From: a virus
Reading direction: 5' to 3' (one strand)
DNA: 40,979 bases
IMG/VR virus record: IMGVR_UViG_3300022751_000023
Span: 1 to 40,979 of that record
Part shown: positions 38,403-40,979 of the stretch, piece by piece
Layout: each line of letters starts with the position of its first letter
How positions within the stretch are numbered: the first letter of the stretch is position 1
Made by a program: the position numbers and the translations under genes
The notes under the pieces: model-generated
Told to the model about the DNA's origin: nothing
Seen by the model: only the letters and a program-made list of their open reading frames with translations
Databases searched by the model: none

Positions 38403-39299
38403 ATGGCCAGACCAGAAAGAAATACAGTCGATTACTTTCCGTATTTATGTGATGAAGGTGAAAAGATGTACTACATTGATGAGCGTTACGGTAATGATGG
38501 CTTTGCAACGTTTATTAAAATTCTTACTCATCTTGCACGTACTGACTATCATTATTTAGATCTAAGCAAGAAAACGACACAAATGTTTTTAAGTGCTAAA
38601 TGCAAAGTTTCTACTGAAATTCTTAACTCGATTATTACTGATTTATCTGAATTAGGAAAATTCAATAATCAACTTTGGAGCGAAAATAAAATAATTTGGT
38701 GCCAGGATTTTATAGATAGTATTCAAGATGCTTACAAAAAACGAAACAACCAATGTATAAGTTTTGATGGTTTACTAATCCTTTTAGATAGTTTAGGGGT
38801 ACGTAAACTAGGTAAACTGCCGACTACTACCTCCGTAAAACCACAAAGTAAAGTAGAGTATAGTATAGAAGAGGAAACTAAAGAAGAAGATAATAAAGGA
38901 GAGTTAAAAATTTCGGCTGCGCCTACCCTCTCAATTGAAAAATTTAAAGTAAGGGCTTCTATAAGCTTTGAAAAAAATGAATGCACTTTCGGTACACCAT
39001 TTAAAAAATTGTGGCTAGAACTTATCCAGACAAAAAAATGGAAAACAAAGGAACAATCAGCAATAAATGCAAGCCTTAAAAAACTTTTAAAATACGATGA
39101 GATATTCGCTAGCATCTTAGTCGAAAACGCAATTGCTGGAGGTTATCAGGGCGTTGAATTTACAGATACAATTAATCATTACGAAAAATATTTAAAGCAA
39201 AAAAATGGAACAGGGACTACAAAAGAAGAATCAAGAAATGCTATGGCGGACTTCGCCAGATCAATTATTATCAATCATCAAACCCAAAGCGGCTCTTGA
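38403..39299 (+). CDS. DUF4373-type replication protein
   Basis: 298 residues. RPERNTVDYFPYLCDEGEKM and YGNDGFATFIKIL are the DUF4373 (Lin1244/Lin1753-like) N-terminal signature; a charged linker follows and the C-terminal 100 residues carry a second helical domain with YEKYLKQKNG-like helices. Likely binds the phage origin or acts as a DnaD-like initiator. The last 95 bases are also read in another frame by the next gene. Confidence 0.7.
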   Translation: MARPERNTVDYFPYLCDEGEKMYYIDERYGNDGFATFIKILTHLARTDYHYLDLSKKTTQMFLSAKCKVSTEILNSIITDLSELGKFNNQLWSENKIIWCQDFIDSIQDAYKKRNNQCISFDGLLILLDSLGVRKLGKLPTTTSVKPQSKVEYSIEEETKEEDNKGELKISAAPTLSIEKFKVRASISFEKNECTFGTPFKKLWLELIQTKKWKTKEQSAINASLKKLLKYDEIFASILVENAIAGGYQGVEFTDTINHYEKYLKQKNGTGTTKEESRNAMADFARSIIINHQTQSGS

Positions 39300-39981
39300 T
39301 GTTCTTAACTCTGAAAACAAGTCGTTAAACTCAATGATGCTTGTTTACGGATTGGATGGATTGCCGATAGGTAAAGATGATACTTTCGTTAAAGCTGTTC
39401 TTACAGTATTGATTGTTGATACATTGAATTACTTTAGTGTTGGTGTAGCAAATAGCATGAATGCTCCGCAGATCGGAAATACAATAACTATGATCCTGGA
39501 AGAATATTCTTTATACAAAATCGATTTCTTCGTTTATTGCTTTGAAAATGCAAAAAAGGGTTATTACGGAACGACTTACAACCGTATAGATGGTCAGATA
39601 ATTTTTGATTGGTTAGCTAAAGCCGATAAAGATTACGGGGATGCAGTTGAACTTAAGCGTATTAATGAATTAAAAAAGCATACCAATGGTTTACCTTCAA
39701 TATCCGATGCACAATTAATTTTGGATAACGAGCATAATAAACCAGTTCCCATGCCAGAAAATGTAAAGGAGTTGATAAAGTCAATTGGTAAAAAAGAAAC
39801 TTTGCCGGTTAAGGAAACAGCATTCAGTGAAGAACAAAAGCGAATCAATGAATTGGTTAAAGACTTCGACGCTATTTTTGATGAGCAAGATGATGGTAAA
39901 GGCGGTAAGAGGTTCATTTATTTTGATCATAGAATGATGGATGTTACCGAATACATGGAATATAGAATTAAATTCGATTAA
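39205..39981 (+). CDS. Hypothetical protein, replication region (258 aa)
   Basis: Helical, with TSPDQLLSIIKPKAALDVL and a middle region seen in Bacteroidota phages (QIGNTITMILEEYSLYKIDFF). Its start overlaps the DUF4373 gene by 95 bases; a later start at or near MLWRTSP (39238) is possible. Could be a DNA-binding or primosome-type partner by position. Confidence 0.6.
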   Translation: MEQGLQKKNQEMLWRTSPDQLLSIIKPKAALDVLNSENKSLNSMMLVYGLDGLPIGKDDTFVKAVLTVLIVDTLNYFSVGVANSMNAPQIGNTITMILEEYSLYKIDFFVYCFENAKKGYYGTTYNRIDGQIIFDWLAKADKDYGDAVELKRINELKKHTNGLPSISDAQLILDNEHNKPVPMPENVKELIKSIGKKETLPVKETAFSEEQKRINELVKDFDAIFDEQDDGKGGKRFIYFDHRMMDVTEYMEYRIKFD

Positions 39982-40017
39982 TCAACGAAAAGGCAAAACA
40001 GTTTTTAAAGTGAAATT

Positions 40018-40776
40018 ATGATATTAAGACGCTTAGGGAATAAATCAAAGTTAGCAGGTAGAATACAAGAAGAATTCCCTCCGCATAAAATATATGTTGA
40101 ACCATTTTTTGGTGCTGGAGGAATGTTTTTCAATAAACCTTTAGCGACTAAAAATTTTCTAAATGATTTAGATAGCGATGTTTACAATCTTTGGAACATT
40201 TTTATGTACAAAAAAGATGAGTTAATTTACTTTTTGGACAATACTCCATATCATGAAGATGTTTGGAATAATTGGAAAGCTAATGAAGAATTAACAGATA
40301 TCAGAAAAGCTGCGAGATTTTTATATCTTTCAAATTTTGGATATCTAGGTGCGCCAAAATCGTTACACATGACGGATAGAAACTCTAAACAGGTTTTAAT
40401 TGAGAATATGAATATTTTGAAATACAAAGGTCATTTGTGTTTCTCCAATAAGGATTTCAGAAAGTTTATAAAATCAATATCATTAGAAGAAGAAAAATCA
40501 TCATCGGTTTTTGTTTATTGTGATCCTCCTTATTTGGGTACCAATGATAATTATTCTTATTCTTTTAAGGAAGCAGATAGTTTGGACCTTTTTAATTTAC
40601 TTGTTTCCACGGGCTATAATTTTGCGATATCTGAATTTAATAATCCTGTTATTATTCGATTAGCCGAAGAAAGAAATTTAAACATTATTAACTTAGGTGA
40701 AAGAAGTAATATAAAAAATAGAAGAACAGAAATATTGATTACAAACTATAGAAACACCCAACAAAAACTATTCTAA
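40018..40776 (+). CDS. dam: DNA adenine-N6 methyltransferase, D12 class
   Basis: 252 residues. LGNKSKL and FFGAGG (30-35) form the S-adenosylmethionine site, and YCDPPY (167-172) is the catalytic motif of Dam-type D12 methylases. It methylates adenine in phage DNA, probably GATC-type, and with Dcm may defend against host restriction. The next small gene begins one base after its stop. Confidence 0.85.
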   Translation: MILRRLGNKSKLAGRIQEEFPPHKIYVEPFFGAGGMFFNKPLATKNFLNDLDSDVYNLWNIFMYKKDELIYFLDNTPYHEDVWNNWKANEELTDIRKAARFLYLSNFGYLGAPKSLHMTDRNSKQVLIENMNILKYKGHLCFSNKDFRKFIKSISLEEEKSSSVFVYCDPPYLGTNDNYSYSFKEADSLDLFNLLVSTGYNFAISEFNNPVIIRLAEERNLNIINLGERSNIKNRRTEILITNYRNTQQKLF

Positions 40777-40911
40777 ATGCACACCTACAAGATAAAGTAC
40801 CTAACAGTTACCTCGATGAGTATTGAGGAATATAGGCTGAAAAAGTTGAACAAGTTCAAAGAATTTATTATATTTGAACAACAGAGTGGTCGCTGTGTAA
40901 AGAAACTTTAA
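40777..40911 (+). CDS. Small hypothetical protein across the terminal repeat (44 aa)
   Basis: Starts directly after the methylase stop. Its second half (from 40840) is the terminal repeat and carries the promoter and first leader stem within the coding sequence. Basic, with EEYRLKKLNKFKEFIIFEQQ. In a circular molecule it is the last gene before leader A. Confidence 0.45.
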   Translation: MHTYKIKYLTVTSMSIEEYRLKKLNKFKEFIIFEQQSGRCVKKL

Positions 40912-40979
40912 ACAATCCTCGGCAGAGTAGAGACGACCACCTCGAAATGCTGGGGATTTTTATTTGGAAGAAATTTGGA
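40840..40979 (+). repeat. Right copy of the terminal direct repeat
   Basis: Matches 1-126 perfectly, lacks the two bases AT at 127-128, then matches 129-142. Contains a second copy of the promoter (TATATTTG at 40869-40876) and the whole of leader A. The missing AT turns the HTH start codon from ATG into an in-frame TTG. Confidence 0.9.

Noticed and set aside
1-40979. CRISPR array or integrase-based lysogeny module
   Set aside because: No regularly spaced repeats, no tyrosine or serine integrase, and no attachment-site pair other than the terminal overlap were seen.

Overview
The window looks like one complete genome of a tailed siphovirus infecting a Bacteroidota host. The first 126 bases recur at the end (40840-40965), so the map closes on itself at about 40.84 kb. 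Host clues: promoters of the TTTG-N19/20-TAnnTTTG type, few Shine-Dalgarno sites, an AT-rich genome, Bacteroidota phage families (DUF551, DUF4373, DUF7352, an HK97-type head), and signal peptides cleaved before Gln. No integrase or classical repressor was recognised, so nothing points to a temperate life style.

Layout: (1) 1-2474, end of the rightward early region: HTH protein, RusA resolvase, HNH nuclease, small unknowns. (2) 2494-10689, packaging and head genes: TerS, TerL, portal, protease, capsid, connectors, tail tube. (3) 10726-11855, a leftward cassette of five small overlapping genes inside the late region. (4) 11906-18615, tail genes including a 1024-residue tape measure, interrupted at 12351-12788 by a second leftward cassette with a tRNA-like gene. 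(5) 18614-18943, a third leftward cassette with another tRNA-like gene and no ORF. (6) 19022-24546, distal tail and fibres with an Ig-like domain, an SGNH hydrolase and two signal peptides. (7) 24631-27612, small membrane proteins and a GH108 endolysin around about 470 bases of hairpin-rich noncoding DNA. (8) 31213-27667, a leftward early operon with HTH, GIY-YIG, DUF7352 and a 2OG-Fe(II) oxygenase. (9) 31332-40911, the rightward early region: small genes, a C5 methyltransferase with a second gene in another frame, RecT plus exonuclease, a ParB-like protein, a DUF4373 replication protein and a Dam methylase.

The most interesting signal is a three-member family of leader RNAs (about 43-126, 33789-33877, 37566-37667). 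Each follows a promoter and ends in an intrinsic-terminator hairpin whose U-tract runs to within 0-7 bases of a start codon. In each, the hairpin's apical loop is perfectly complementary (6-7 bp) to a segment at the leader's 5' end, across an A-rich linker of 20-23 bases. The loop sequences differ but the pairing is kept, which suggests pseudoknotted attenuators that control three early transcription units. Other points of interest are the dual-coding methyltransferase locus, the two tRNA-like genes with shrunken anticodon arms, and signal peptides on presumed virion proteins. Functions come from motif recognition and gene order; no database search was possible.
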